Assembly: GCA_030761205.1 (NCBI GenBank)
Contig: JAULJL010000010.1
Location: forward strand, 32,626,022 to 32,690,021
Source: Fremontodendron californicum
Taxonomy: Eukaryota > Streptophyta > Magnoliopsida > Malvales > Malvaceae
Reading direction: 5' to 3'
DNA length: 64,000 bases
How positions within the stretch are numbered: position 1 is the stretch's first letter; each line of letters begins with the position of its first letter. Of this stretch, positions 35,486 through 46,616 are shown piece by piece. The translations under genes were made by a program, and so were the position numbers. The notes beneath the pieces were generated by a model, which was given only the letters and a program-made list of their open reading frames with translations, made no database searches and was not told where the DNA came from.

Positions 35486-36899
35486 CTTCTTGTTCAGTAG
35501 TAGGCAATCACAACTTATACCAAGTACATAAGATAAGAAGAATGAATCAAGATTCAAACTTTGGAAGAAAGCACTTTCAACCAACAAACCAAGGGACTGC
35601 TTTTCCTTTTTATACTTTGGAAGAAAGAGGCAGGCAGGACCGTAGGAGTCAACACCTTTATTGGTTAAGGTACTATTTGGATTCGGATTGATTTCCATAA
35701 AATTAAAAATAACGATAAAAGAGAGATTAATTATTGTAAAAATAAAATTAAGTACTGTGTCGTGAGATTAAAATCAGTGATGAGATATGTGTTTTTGGAT
35801 TCAAAAGCAATGGTGGTGGTGAGATTAATTATAGTGAGAAGAGAAAATGATTATTAAGGACATTAAATAAAAATGTGTATATATATAATATATATTTTAG
35901 TTTATTTGATATTTATAAAATTAATAAATAATTAAAATTATATTTATATTTATATCAAATAATAATTTTATTAATAAAAATTACAAAAATATATCAAATA
36001 ATATTTTTGTATTTATTTTTTTATTATTCATGTAATTATTTATTTTCATTTAATTATTATTAATTTTATAATAATAAAATTTATATATTTATTAAATTAT
36101 TATATAAAAATAAAAAATATATATATATGTATTATAGAATAATAATATTTATTATATTAAAAATAAAAAATAACCCAAAGGGTTAAGATGGTAAAAAGCC
36201 CTCTCACTTGAGGACTTTTTGTTTCACTGGAGTATAAATGCTCTAATGAAAAAAAGAGGCCAACATGGTCTATCGTGCTGACCCTTGTTACCCAAACCCT
36301 TATATCGTGCGATTTGAAAAAAAAAATGCTCCAATCGCACTGAAACGCGATTCCCTTTGAATTCAAATGGAGCCTAAACAAGTCAGCTTAGCAAATAGCA
36401 ATGCATGCTTAATTCTGATTGATTAGCAAAATGAAAATGATACTGCAAGGTCTAGCCATAATTAATTAATATAAATAAATGAATTAAAAGTGGTTCCTTC
36501 CTTCCAAGTTCTAATAATAAGTTACTCAAATTTGATTAATTGCATTTATTTATTTATGTAAATAAAATGATGATGAAAAAATGACCATACTTAAACTACT
36601 AATTAGCAAATTATAAAACACTAGTTTTGAAAATATTATTCTTAATTTATCAATAAAATTTATAGAATTAAATAAACAAGTACAATTATTTTTTTCTTAA
36701 CTATATTATTAATAGATCTCATTAGAGAAAGTAAGGCAAATCTCCTCAAAGAAAAATAAAAACAAAAGGAGAAAAAGAATAAATTTTTATCTCTTATGAA
36801 GGGTTCATTGATGAAGATGCTGTTATAAGGCAAGCTATTTGAGATAGCATCCAATAAAAACATGAGTGACATATAAGGCAAAAAATTTAGACAAAGAAC
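35486..36899. other. AT-rich intergenic region upstream of the UPF0496 gene
   Basis: It contains the putative promoter and leader of the UPF0496 gene (35486-35700) and a very AT-rich block (35860-36165). From about 36780 decayed transposon sequence may begin. No gene supported. Confidence 0.45.
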
Positions 36900-39720
36900 T
36901 GGTGATTGGAGTAACATTTATGAAGAGAGATGGGACTCTCATGGATCAACTGCTGAATACTATGAGGAAAGAATAAGAAAATTCACTACAAGTGAGTTTG
37001 AATTTTCATCAAGGAGAACTATAACTAAATTGGTTAGAAGTAAGAGTTCAAAACAATCAAAGATAAATGAATCTTTTTAAAGACACTAAGAAGAAAGATG
37101 GGTGAATCAATATCTAAATTTTTATATATGATCGACTTTCTTTTCAGTTAGCAAACTTCGCATGGTTCATAATTTTGTTTCTATGCAACAAAAGTTGGGT
37201 AATATGTAAAGCTTTTAACATCTTTTGAGGTTTCAGATGAGTATTTAGAGTCAAAATATCAACAAGTCCATGAATATATTAATGAATTAAAGATTCATTA
37301 GAATGAACTTTGTGCCACCTTAATGTGTGATGGTTGGACTAACAGCTTGAATCAAATGCACTCATTAATTTCCTTGTCTATTACAATAAATGAACCTTTT
37401 TTTTTTTTTTGAAATCTGTGGATATCTCAAGTATTCATACTCGAAATGCCAAAATTTACCACAAATTATTCGATGAAGCTGATAGTCAGGATGATGAGGC
37501 AGCAATTAAGGTTGCTGGAAAAAGTTAATGGAGAAAAGAAAACATTTGTATTGGACAATGTGTTCAGTTCATTGTTTAGGCTTGTGCTTGAGGATATTGG
37601 CAAAAAGCAAAGTGTGACAAAAGTGTCGGATGAGACAAAGAAAGTGACATGTTTTATATACAATCACATTTGAACTGTTGATTTGATGAAGAAGTATACA
37701 CAATAAAAGCAAATACTTCGTCACGCTCTTACCCGATTTGCCACTCATTTTATCCAACTAGAAGAAATAACGAGGTAAAAGTAAAGATTGAAAGAGATGT
37801 TCAATTCAAAGGTTAGTACTTAATAATTTGTAGAACTATTAAATCTACCATATTTTTATGATACAGTATAAAAAAGTAATTTAAAATATATTACTAAAAA
37901 TTCATTGATGAATATACAAGAATTTAAAGAATCAAAACGGAGACAAAAAAAAGTCTGGGACTGCTTATAAAGTCAACAAATTATTTTGGAAAAAAGCAAG
38001 TGAAGTTATAAAAGTTTATAAACCTTTAGTAAAAATGTTGTGCTTTGTGGATGGTGATGAAAAAACAACAACGGACTTTATTTATGAGGCTTAGAATAGA
38101 GCTAAATGGGCCATTCAACAAGATTGTCGCTATTCTACTGAATATGAAAAGGTTATTGATAATAGATAGAGTTTCATGCACTCTGACTTACATTCCGCTG
38201 GCAAGTAGACCAAGAATGTTCTTGTAATTAAAAAAATACTTTTATGTTTAAATTGCTTATATTTTTATTACTTATAATTAAGATAATATTGCTATGAATT
38301 ATGTTTAGGTTATTATCTCAATCTTCAATTTTAATTTGGTGTGGAGCATTCTGCAAATTTATTTAACGAAACATTTGAAGGTATTATAAAAACAGTAATA
38401 GAAAGATCAGAACCTATTAATATTGATACTCAAATAAGAATGATTAACCATGTTAGTATTTAATACTGTTATCTAAAATTTAGTTATGTAATTAGAAATA
38501 TAATTATTTTTCATTTATTCCTTTATTATTATTTTTATCAATATAGTTGCTATTATTTTGAGATAATTATGAGAAATTCGATACTCAACGGGCATAAAGA
38601 GCTTGGAAGCAAATGAATCCATGTAAATTGTTAATTAAATAATTAAATATATTTTATATTATTTAATTGTATTAAATCTGCAGAATTTATTTTAAAATTT
38701 AAATAATTTTATATAGTTGAGTGGTGGATGATATATGACACGCGTGTTCATGAATTGCAAAAACTAGCAAATAGCTTAGTCAAACAACTTCTGCATTAAA
38801 TTGCAAATGAAATTGGAGCATATTAGCTATATTCATACCAATGCAAGAAATATGTTAAAGTTTCAAAGACTTCAGAAACTACTCTATACCTATTATAACA
38901 CGAGGCTAAGGATGAGACATCAGAAAATAATGAGTATTGACGAGATGAATGCTAGTTTTATCTTATTAGCTTGAACTATGTAATTGAAAATTATTATCCA
39001 CTGTCAGAATGGTTGCAAGAGAAAGAAAATTCTTTGTTAGATGATGAAAATATTATTGGTTGCCTACGGATAATTTTGATAATGAAATGAATGTTGAATA
39101 ATCACATCAATCTCAAGAATGAGATGTCTCTCATTTATGTTCAAGTCTGACACCAAGTCAGAGTGATGATAATGGGAGTTTAAGTCCACCTGATGATGAC
39201 GATGATAGTGGTAGTAGTAGCAATGCTGATTTTAGTGGTGATAGGGGTGAAAATAGGCTTTTTAGCCCACTTGATGAGAATTCGGTTTTGCTACTACTGG
39301 TGGACTTTTCATTGAAATGTTAGAATATAGAGAAAATCCATTTGTTGAATCTAGCAGGAGTAGAAGTGAACTTAGAGCTCGATCAGAAGGAAAAGCCAAG
39401 AGGCAACAATATGACACATTTGGAGGCTCTTCATCTTACTATAGGAGACTATATTCTAGTAACTTTGGGTATAGTGAATCAGCTGCAAGTATTCAAGATT
39501 ATTATCCACCGAAATCACTTTCACATTTTCAACCACCTCACGATTATCTACCTCCACATGGTTATTATCCACCTTAGCCTTCTTCATTTTCTAATTATCA
39601 CGTGTCCTATTAACCTAAATGCATCCTCCACCTAAAATGTATCCTTTTCAAATATATTCTCCACATCAAATGTATCAAGAACAAAGAGACAATACTAATT
39701 TATATGATTTTGTATTTTAA
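36900..39720 (+). mobile_element. hAT-family transposon, decayed
   Basis: Broken reading frames on the plus strand match a plant hAT transposase of the DUF659 type: YLESKYQQVHEYINELKIH followed by LCATLMCDGWTNSLNQMHS (about 37227-37360), then the LEDIGKKQSVTKVSDETKK block (37590-37650), LRHALTRFATHFIQLEEITR near 37712, and a C-terminal WWMIYDTRVHELQKLANSL block near 38720 that corresponds to the hAT dimerisation region. Many stops and frameshifts are present, so no functional protein. The tail at 39317-39577 encodes a Ser/Arg then Pro/Tyr-rich stretch as in some hAT proteins. Terminal repeats were not located, so the limits are approximate. Confidence 0.75.
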
Positions 39721-40446
39721 CAAATGCCATAGGGATGGGGTCTCTCAAAGTGGAGGTGGAAGATTTGGTCCTCCTCGTCATTCCATCATGAGGCAAAAAT
39801 TGTGTCTATATCAATATTTGTAGTGGATGCAAATTTTCAAATTATTAAAATTTTAAGTTTGTAATATTATTAAAAATGAATGCATGACATTTAATATGTT
39901 CTACTTTGTTAATTGTTACTATTGTAGAAATTCATAAAACGAGTATTTTTTAAAATTTTCTCAATATGAACATTTTACTATAATATAAAAAATTGTGAAT
40001 AATTTTTTTCTTTTATAAATTAAAAATCATAGAGTGTCAAACTATTTGAAAAATTATTAATTAAGAGCTTTTATAATTATAATTATTATGTTTTGCAATA
40101 AGTTGTGCAAAACGAAAAATATTCAAAACCGTAATGATTGCAATGATTATGATAACATCTATTACGTCCGCAATCACAATGAATGCGATGAAATTGAAAA
40201 TACATTTGCTATCATAATTTAAATCTGGATAAAAGTAGGAGTACATATTTTGCAGAAGAAAGCAATTACGTAGGTGTAAAGGGTAGTCACGAAGCAAGCA
40301 AGCAAGCATGCATGCATGGATATATTAATATTGTTAACTAGCATTGTCGTGCAGGTAAAGCAAATTAAACCACCATCATGCATTCCTCTTGCATGATACT
40401 ATAAGAAACAGTGTTTACAGTCGTCAATCAACTTTCTGCCTTCCCA
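39721..40446. other. Intergenic, upstream of the small Cys-rich gene
   Basis: AT-rich with no supported gene. A run of aagcaagcaagcatgcatgc lies near 40292-40316. Confidence 0.4.
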
Positions 40447-40454
40447 TATAAAAA
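40447..40454 (+). promoter_or_regulatory. TATA box of the small Cys-rich gene
   Basis: TATAAAAA lies 85 bp before the ATG at 40539, which fits a TATA promoter with a leader of about 50 bases. Confidence 0.55.
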
Positions 40455-40538
40455 CCAGCTGCGCTAGCTGAGGAAAGATATATTATATTTATATTCAAGC
40501 TTTTTAATTAATTATTAGTGATCGTAGTAGTAATAAAT

Positions 40539-40865
40539 ATGGGTGTTGGTCTGGGTGTGGCAGTGGCACGACTGCTCTTGTTGATCTGCATAGGGATAGG
40601 GGTAGCAGCATCTGCCCAAGTGAAGTCCCAAAATGCGTTGGCCTCAAAACTGGGCCGTTGCTCAGACGACGATCAGAATATCTCCTGCTCCTTAAAATGC
40701 GATTTTCTCAGTTGCCTTGTAGGATGTGCGACAAATACCTCGGCGGCATGCGCCCTAGTGTGTTTTACCGAAAACGTTAGTTGCAAGAGTAGCTGCAGCA
40801 TTATTGCATTTCCAGGCCCATCACCAGGTCCTTCACCATGTCCTTCATCACCACTCAAGCCCTAG
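40539..40865 (+). CDS. Small secreted Cys-rich protein with four C-x3-C motifs
   Basis: A 108-aa single-exon ORF beginning MGVGLGVAVARLLLLICIG, a clear signal peptide likely cleaved near ASA-QV. The mature part has four C-x3-C pairs (CSLKC, CLVGC, CALVC, CKSSC) preceded by an odd Cys (GRC), and ends in a Pro-rich tail PGPSPGPSPCPSS. The first two pairs are 4 residues apart and the last two are 6 apart, so the layout looks like two helical hairpins each closed by paired C-x3-C motifs. Alpha-hairpinins use this arrangement but with longer loops. A TATA box lies upstream. I do not recognise the family; defence or signalling is only a guess. Confidence 0.65.
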   Translation: MGVGLGVAVARLLLLICIGIGVAASAQVKSQNALASKLGRCSDDDQNISCSLKCDFLSCLVGCATNTSAACALVCFTENVSCKSSCSIIAFPGPSPGPSPCPSSPLKP

Positions 40866-41364
40866 ATGGAGATGGAGATGGAGATGGACGCTGTTTCTGT
40901 ATCACGTGTTTATTTGTATTACAAAAAATAAAATAAAATAAATGATAATAGACAATTAATAATGAATTTAATAATGTCTATGAAATAAATAAATAAGTAA
41001 AACTAGAAAAAGACCCGTCTCGTCAATGTACTTTTATAATTTTTTTAATTAATTAATAATAATAAATTAAGTTTAAATTATATTTTATTAAACAATAATT
41101 TTTTATTTTGAAATTGTAATTAATAAAATATAATTATATTTTATTAATTATGAAAATTGTTTATTTATAAATTACATAATATAAATATATTTTTAAATGT
41201 TATTTATATATGTTTAAAAACATTTAGATTTTATTCTATACTGTATATTTTTATTTATAAGAGGTAAAAATAAGAAAATAAAATTATGGTTTGTATTTTC
41301 TTTTTTCGTAAGATCGATTCTTTTCACATAGGTTAGCAACGATTTTTTTTTTTTTTTTTACATT
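40866..41364. other. 3' flank of the small Cys-rich gene, AT-rich
   Basis: It starts with a ggagatggagatgg repeat directly after the stop, then AT-rich DNA. No feature seen. Confidence 0.4.
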
Positions 41365-41940
41365 TTTTCCCGAGCGGATCGGGTACGGATTCTAAATTGA
41401 CCTGCGACTCAACGTGCAGACTTACGCCTTTAAATACATCATTTAAAATTAAAATATTTAATAAGATAACTTTTTTTAAATTTTTTCTCCCAAATTAGTC
41501 GGGTATGGATCCTAAATCGACCCGCAAGTCAACGTTCATACCAAGTACCAACCCCTTTAAATATATCATTTAAAAATAAAATTAAAAATAATTAATAAAA
41601 TAAATTTCTTGTTTATTTTTTCCCGAGCAAGTCGACTATGGATGGATCCTAAATCGATCCGCGAGTCAACATGTGGATCAACCCATTTAAATATATCATT
41701 TAAAAATAAAATAACTTATTTTTTTCGTGCGGGTCGGATACGAATCCTAAATCGACTTGCGAATCAACGTGCGGATCAACCTCTTTAAATACATCATTTT
41801 AAAAAAATAAAAATAATTAATAAAATATATATTTTTAATTTTTTTTCCTGAACGGATCGAGTACTGATCTTAAATCAACTGTGAATTATCATGCAGATCA
41901 ACCCCTTTAAATACATCAATTAAAAATAAAAAACTTAAAA
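41365..41940. repeat. Five-copy tandem repeat, unit about 105-130 bp
   Basis: Five diverged copies begin near 41370, 41490, 41622, 41725 and 41847. Each has the order: T-rich run, cgagcggatcgggtacggat (variable), cctaaatcgac, a gcgagtcaacgtgcgga-like core, then accc(c)tttaaatacatcattt and an A-rich tail. The GC-containing core contrasts with AT-rich linkers. No coding frame survives across copies. Confidence 0.85.
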
Positions 41941-42850
41941 CTAAAATGAAAAAGGAAAAAAAAAGCAAGCACACCATTAGTTTTTTTTCATGATTAGACA
42001 AAATTACTTTGATATATTTGAAAAAAATCTCTTTAATTTTTTAGGATTAAAAAATAATTATAGTAGATTACAATACCACCAGTGACTAGACTAGTCTTAT
42101 ATCTTATTTATATTAATGCGGGCAGCACTTTGATCCTAAATAATAATAATTCACAAATTAAAAGAGCTAATTAATTATTAAGTCTTTCTATTTTATAAAT
42201 ATTACATATGTTCAAGGACGGATTGCTAATCAAATTCGAAGATTAATTCGATATTTTAGAGGATTTGAACAAAAATACTAAATCTATTAAATGAGCATGG
42301 AAAAATTAATATTTTAATAATAAATAATAAATTATTAATATAGTAAATAATATTTCATCATTTTAATAATGAATTTTATTTCATAAAACACTATTATTAT
42401 TTTAATAATATCAATATTTTTAAATTTAAAATATATGGTATTTTTAATATTTTAATAAAATGTTTTTATATTACTATTTTAATAATAAATATAAATAAAT
42501 TATACTTTTTATGATTTAATAAATAAATATTTTTAATATAAATATTACCATTTTAATAGTAAAAATATTTTTAATATTTAAATAATAAATATTACTATTT
42601 TAAATATTTTATATTAAAAGAAACAATATTTTAAAAATAATACTATTTTAAAATTAATATAATTAATATTTTAATAATAAATATTATTGTTTTAAGTATT
42701 CTCTATTAATATAATATTTTAATATTAAATATTATTATTAAAAAAATTAATTTATAATAGTAATATTAAAACATTAATATTTTATACTTTAATAATAAAT
42801 AGTTTTCAATATTTTAATATTTACGTTAATATTATCATTTGAAGGAAAGA
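41941..42850. other. Very AT-rich low-complexity region
   Basis: From about 42240 to 42840 the sequence is dominated by attttaataataaatatt-like strings recurring at irregular spacing. No gene supported. It may be a degenerate satellite or an AT-rich spacer. Confidence 0.5.
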
Positions 42851-43103
42851 AAGTAGTTTATAAGTTCAACCCTTGGAAGTTGGAATGGAAGGTGCACAAT
42901 CAATAATTTAGAAATGGATCCTTACGAGTCAACTATTATACTATCATGGAGAGTCTCCTAAAGTCTTAGAACTTTGTAGGAGGAAGGTTTTTTCTATCGT
43001 CTTGTCTTGTACAAGGATTCATCCTCAAGAGGTCTTAGGGGTTTGTCGAGTTGGATTTTGAGTTTTAGTGGCAATAGTTAGTAGATCGAATGACAGAGGA
43101 TCT

Positions 43104-44441
43104 AGAAGAAGCCTAGCATAACTTCTCACTCATCGAAGAAGAGAGGGATTGTATTGATACGAGGGGAATCAAGGGAACAGAAGATCTAAAGGAGAAGGAC
43201 AATTGGTTGGTTGGTAAACTCCTCACCGAGCGTTCTTTTAACAGAGAGGCCATGATTAACACCCTGTGAATAGTGTGGAAATTGGGCAGATCTTTTGAAG
43301 TCACACCATTAGACACAAACCTATTCCTTTTCAAGTTTGGGTTGCAAAAAGACAAGATACAAGTGGCTGATGGCTCACATTGGTCTTTTGATGAACACCT
43401 ACTGGTTTTTAAAGACTACAATGGCAACCTTACACTAACCGACTACGTTTTCAATACATCTACTTTTAGGATCAGAGTGTATGGGTTACCATTGAAATGG
43501 CTGAACAAAAGCATGGCTGAGAGAATTGGAAACAAGGTAGGAACACTGGTTTCAATTGATGAAGGATTGGAAAAGTCAGGATGGGGGGCAGATTTATCAG
43601 AATTAGAGTTGAGATAAATATTCTGAAACCATTAAGAAGATGCGTTCATCTAACAAACAACGATGGGGGAGACTCTGTGTTTAGGCGTCTGAAATTGTTT
43701 TGTTATGGCTGTGGGCTCCTAGGTCATATGGATTCAGAGTGTGACAAGTTAGACAACAATAGGCAGGGGAAGAATGAAAACAGCCAGTATGGAGATTGGA
43801 TGCTAGACTCACCGCTGAAGAAAGCTTCCTTGGGATCATTAGGCTCAAACCGAAATACAACTAGGAACTCAAGGGACACTACGTCAGCCATGGACAAGAA
43901 CAAGAACCAGAGTCACTGTACAGAAGCTGAACGTGGAACGGAGGATGCCATAAACAAAGTCAACGAGGCTCATTTGGCAAGACAACTAGATTTGGAAAGA
44001 GACAATGACACGATAATAATGCAGGAAACTCCTCAACAATCACCGGACACCAATAATAGGAATGATAGGGCTGTATATGGCAACAAGGTTAATAGAGCTG
44101 ACATGAAGGTAAACAATGATGACGACCCTATTGTGATGCAACAAAAGGAATGGAATCTAGGAGACAATAATGATAACGTGATAGTTTACTACACAGTCCA
44201 AGCACAAGGGCCGAAGGACACTTTGTATGAAACCATAACAGTAACAAACAAGGAGCAGGGAGAACAGGTATATGAGATTGATAGGCCACACACCGAAAAT
44301 GCATCAACAAAGGGGGGATTAGGAAGTTGGATAAAGAAGGCTCGTCTTAGCAAACCAGTACAACAATCCCTAGACCTACGCTTAGGAAAAAGGAAATTAA
44401 AACTGCTACTGATACTAGTGGACAGGAACAAATGGAGATAG
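43104..44441 (+). pseudogene. LINE ORF1 (DUF4283 plus zinc knuckle)
   Basis: The text begins near LLTERSFNREAMINTL, is interrupted by a stop, and continues FEVTPLDTNLFLFKFG and RIRVYGLPLKWLNKSMAERI, typical of DUF4283. A frame change at about 43590 leads to FIRIRVEINILKPLRR and the zinc knuckle CYGCGLLGHMDSEC (C-x2-C-x4-H-x4-C). The remainder is a long disordered, acidic and Asn-rich tail. An RNA-binding chaperone of LINEs; not intact here. Confidence 0.8.
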
Positions 44442-44535
44442 AAGATGCTGGTAACGAGCTTAGAACAGTGGTTGGGATAGAAGGAGGAGTACCTAACACA
44501 GCGGCGGAGACTGGGCACCAGTCCCGTCGAGAACC

Positions 44536-45101
44536 ATGAGGTGCATAACTTGGAACTGCTGTGGGCTTAGGAACTCGCGTGCAGTTCGAGCCCTCCGGTA
44601 TTTACTGAAGAGGAAAGATCCCTATGTAGTTTTTCTATGTGAAACAAAACTAAATGAACGAAAATTGGACTTAATCAGAAGGAAGTGTGGAATATCTTCA
44701 CGCTTTGGATTTAGTGGCAATGGAACTAGCAGGGGATTAGCGATGTTGTGGAAGGAAGGAATCAATCTTAAACTACAGAGTTTCTCTACAAATCATATGG
44801 ACATGGAACTAGAAGTGGGACCAGATGAGAGCAATTGGAGATTAACTGGGATTTATGGACAACCAGAGGCATGAAGGAGAGGCGAAACATGGGATTTGTT
44901 GAGGAGCCTGGCAGTGCAGGCTACCACACCATGGCTGTGTGTGGGTGATTTTAATGAAATCCTATGGACTAATGAAAAAACAGGTCCTTGTTTGAGGAGC
45001 AAAAGCCAAATGGAAGCTTTCAGAGATGCTTTGGGTACAATTAGACTTCAGGATCTAGAATTTACGGATGTTTGGTCTAGTGGCAGTGCAGGCCGACCAT
45101 G
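44536..45101 (+). pseudogene. LINE endonuclease domain fragment
   Basis: It begins MRCITWNCCGLRNSRAVRAL, the apurinic-endonuclease start of plant L1 ORF2, with the metal-binding motif LCETKLNERKL. A stop follows IYGQPEA. The domain resumes with WLCVGDFNEILWTNEKTG, which contains the conserved D-F-N-E. It stops being LINE-like at about 45101, where the insert begins. Confidence 0.8.
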
Positions 45102-46615
45102 TGTTACTTGTTGCACAAGATTTTCATTAATCTACTTGGACTTAAACTATTTAATTTTAAGATAGATCAATAGGTCCATTATATTATCTAATAATAATAA
45201 TGGTCTAACAATCTTAATGCCTTAAGTTGGCCCAACCATCTTTAGTGGACAGTCCTAAATTAGAATAGTCGCTTTGGACCAATTCTAATTTTATCATGCT
45301 TATTTATTGGATAGATTAATTTCTAAACGAAAGTAATTTAATTCTCAATTAAATTTTCTTTCTCCTCATGAAACAATTCATGTCATTAATCTATTAATAT
45401 CATCTCATGATATTATTCCAATATAGTATAGTCAATCGCAATTCACTTTGCACATCTATATGTCAAAGTCGATTATATACTAGATAAGACTTCTTGATTC
45501 CTCTTATCTCATTAAGACATTGTCCTTGGATTTCTCAATCTCAATTGTGTCTTAATTCATCTCAATTGAACTTCTTCAATTGAATCCTTAATATAGATCT
45601 TTTATTCCATTTAGTTTTACCTTAATAGAATACCATGTTTAATCCATACATATATGTTCTTATGTGTGCCCCTCTAGGTTCCCAATATGTTGGCAATGAT
45701 TATAAGTTAATCTTATTAACTTGTTATCATAGATCAAGAGCGGGATCTAGCAACCCATCATGACCACCTAAATATTGTGAAGTCAGAGTGACATTTTTAG
45801 AACCTTTCAGCAACCAGCATGTCGGTGTAATACTGTCCTTTCACCATATATCCTGGATAGCGCATGAGCATGGTGCAGTGTCTACTCATGATCAATCCAT
45901 ATTAGTTCTTACCCAATAACACCCTACCATAAGCATCACTCGTGTTTGGAACCCGTTCGTGATGAAATCTAAGTATGACACTCTCCACACAAGATGACCT
46001 GGTATCACAAGTCTGAAGACTAATTTACACGACTGGTACTAAGAGAACATTATTATAGATACTGGAGTGATATTACCAAATGAAGTTCTCTTGGCGGGCC
46101 ATGTTCAGTGAACTTGTTCAACAGACAAGCACCTATATGTTATCCCAAGTATCCCATACTTCAACTTGTATGAGATCGGTTGCTTACTTCATAAGTAAGA
46201 AGGCTTAAAATATACTAGTCTTTGAGCATTGCTAATGCCCCGTCTTGGCAATACGATGACCAGGAACAGTTTGAGGAACAAGGCTCTGATGCATAAGGAT
46301 CTCATAATTATAACTCTTTATAATTCCTTTGCAAGGCCATTATGTTCCATGGGCTTCATCCGATTAGTACTTAATAACTCCTTATTATTGTACTAACATG
46401 AAGGAAAACCTTGTATCACTATAATCATAATGAATGGTATACTTTTATTGACTGTGTATCCCAAGCTCAATCTGATTGGCTCCAGGGCATACACCAACAA
46501 GATCCATGGAGGGATTCGATTTCTCTTTGTTTTTTTTTATTCCGCTGCGTTGTTAATTTAACTTAGTAATTAAATTATACATTATCTCTGTTTGAGCATG
46601 ATCCAAGTCCCAACA
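45102..46615 (-). mobile_element. Non-coding insert in the LINE, probable solo LTR or LARD-type LTR
   Basis: About 1.5 kb without LINE coding text. Read on the minus strand it starts TGTTGGGACTTGGATCATGC and ends CAAGTAACA, the TG..CA form of an LTR, with ACGCAGCGGAA near its start as in Copia LTRs. No 5-bp duplication was found (ccatg on the left, agggc on the right), and LINE sequence does not resume where it left off, so a deletion accompanied or followed the insertion. A second candidate start, ccaaca near 46496, is possible. Superfamily uncertain. Confidence 0.5.
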
Positions 46616-46616
46616 A

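Noticed and set aside
44189..44518. Minus-strand frame of 109 codons
   Set aside because: Antisense to the LINE ORF1 tail; no known domain.
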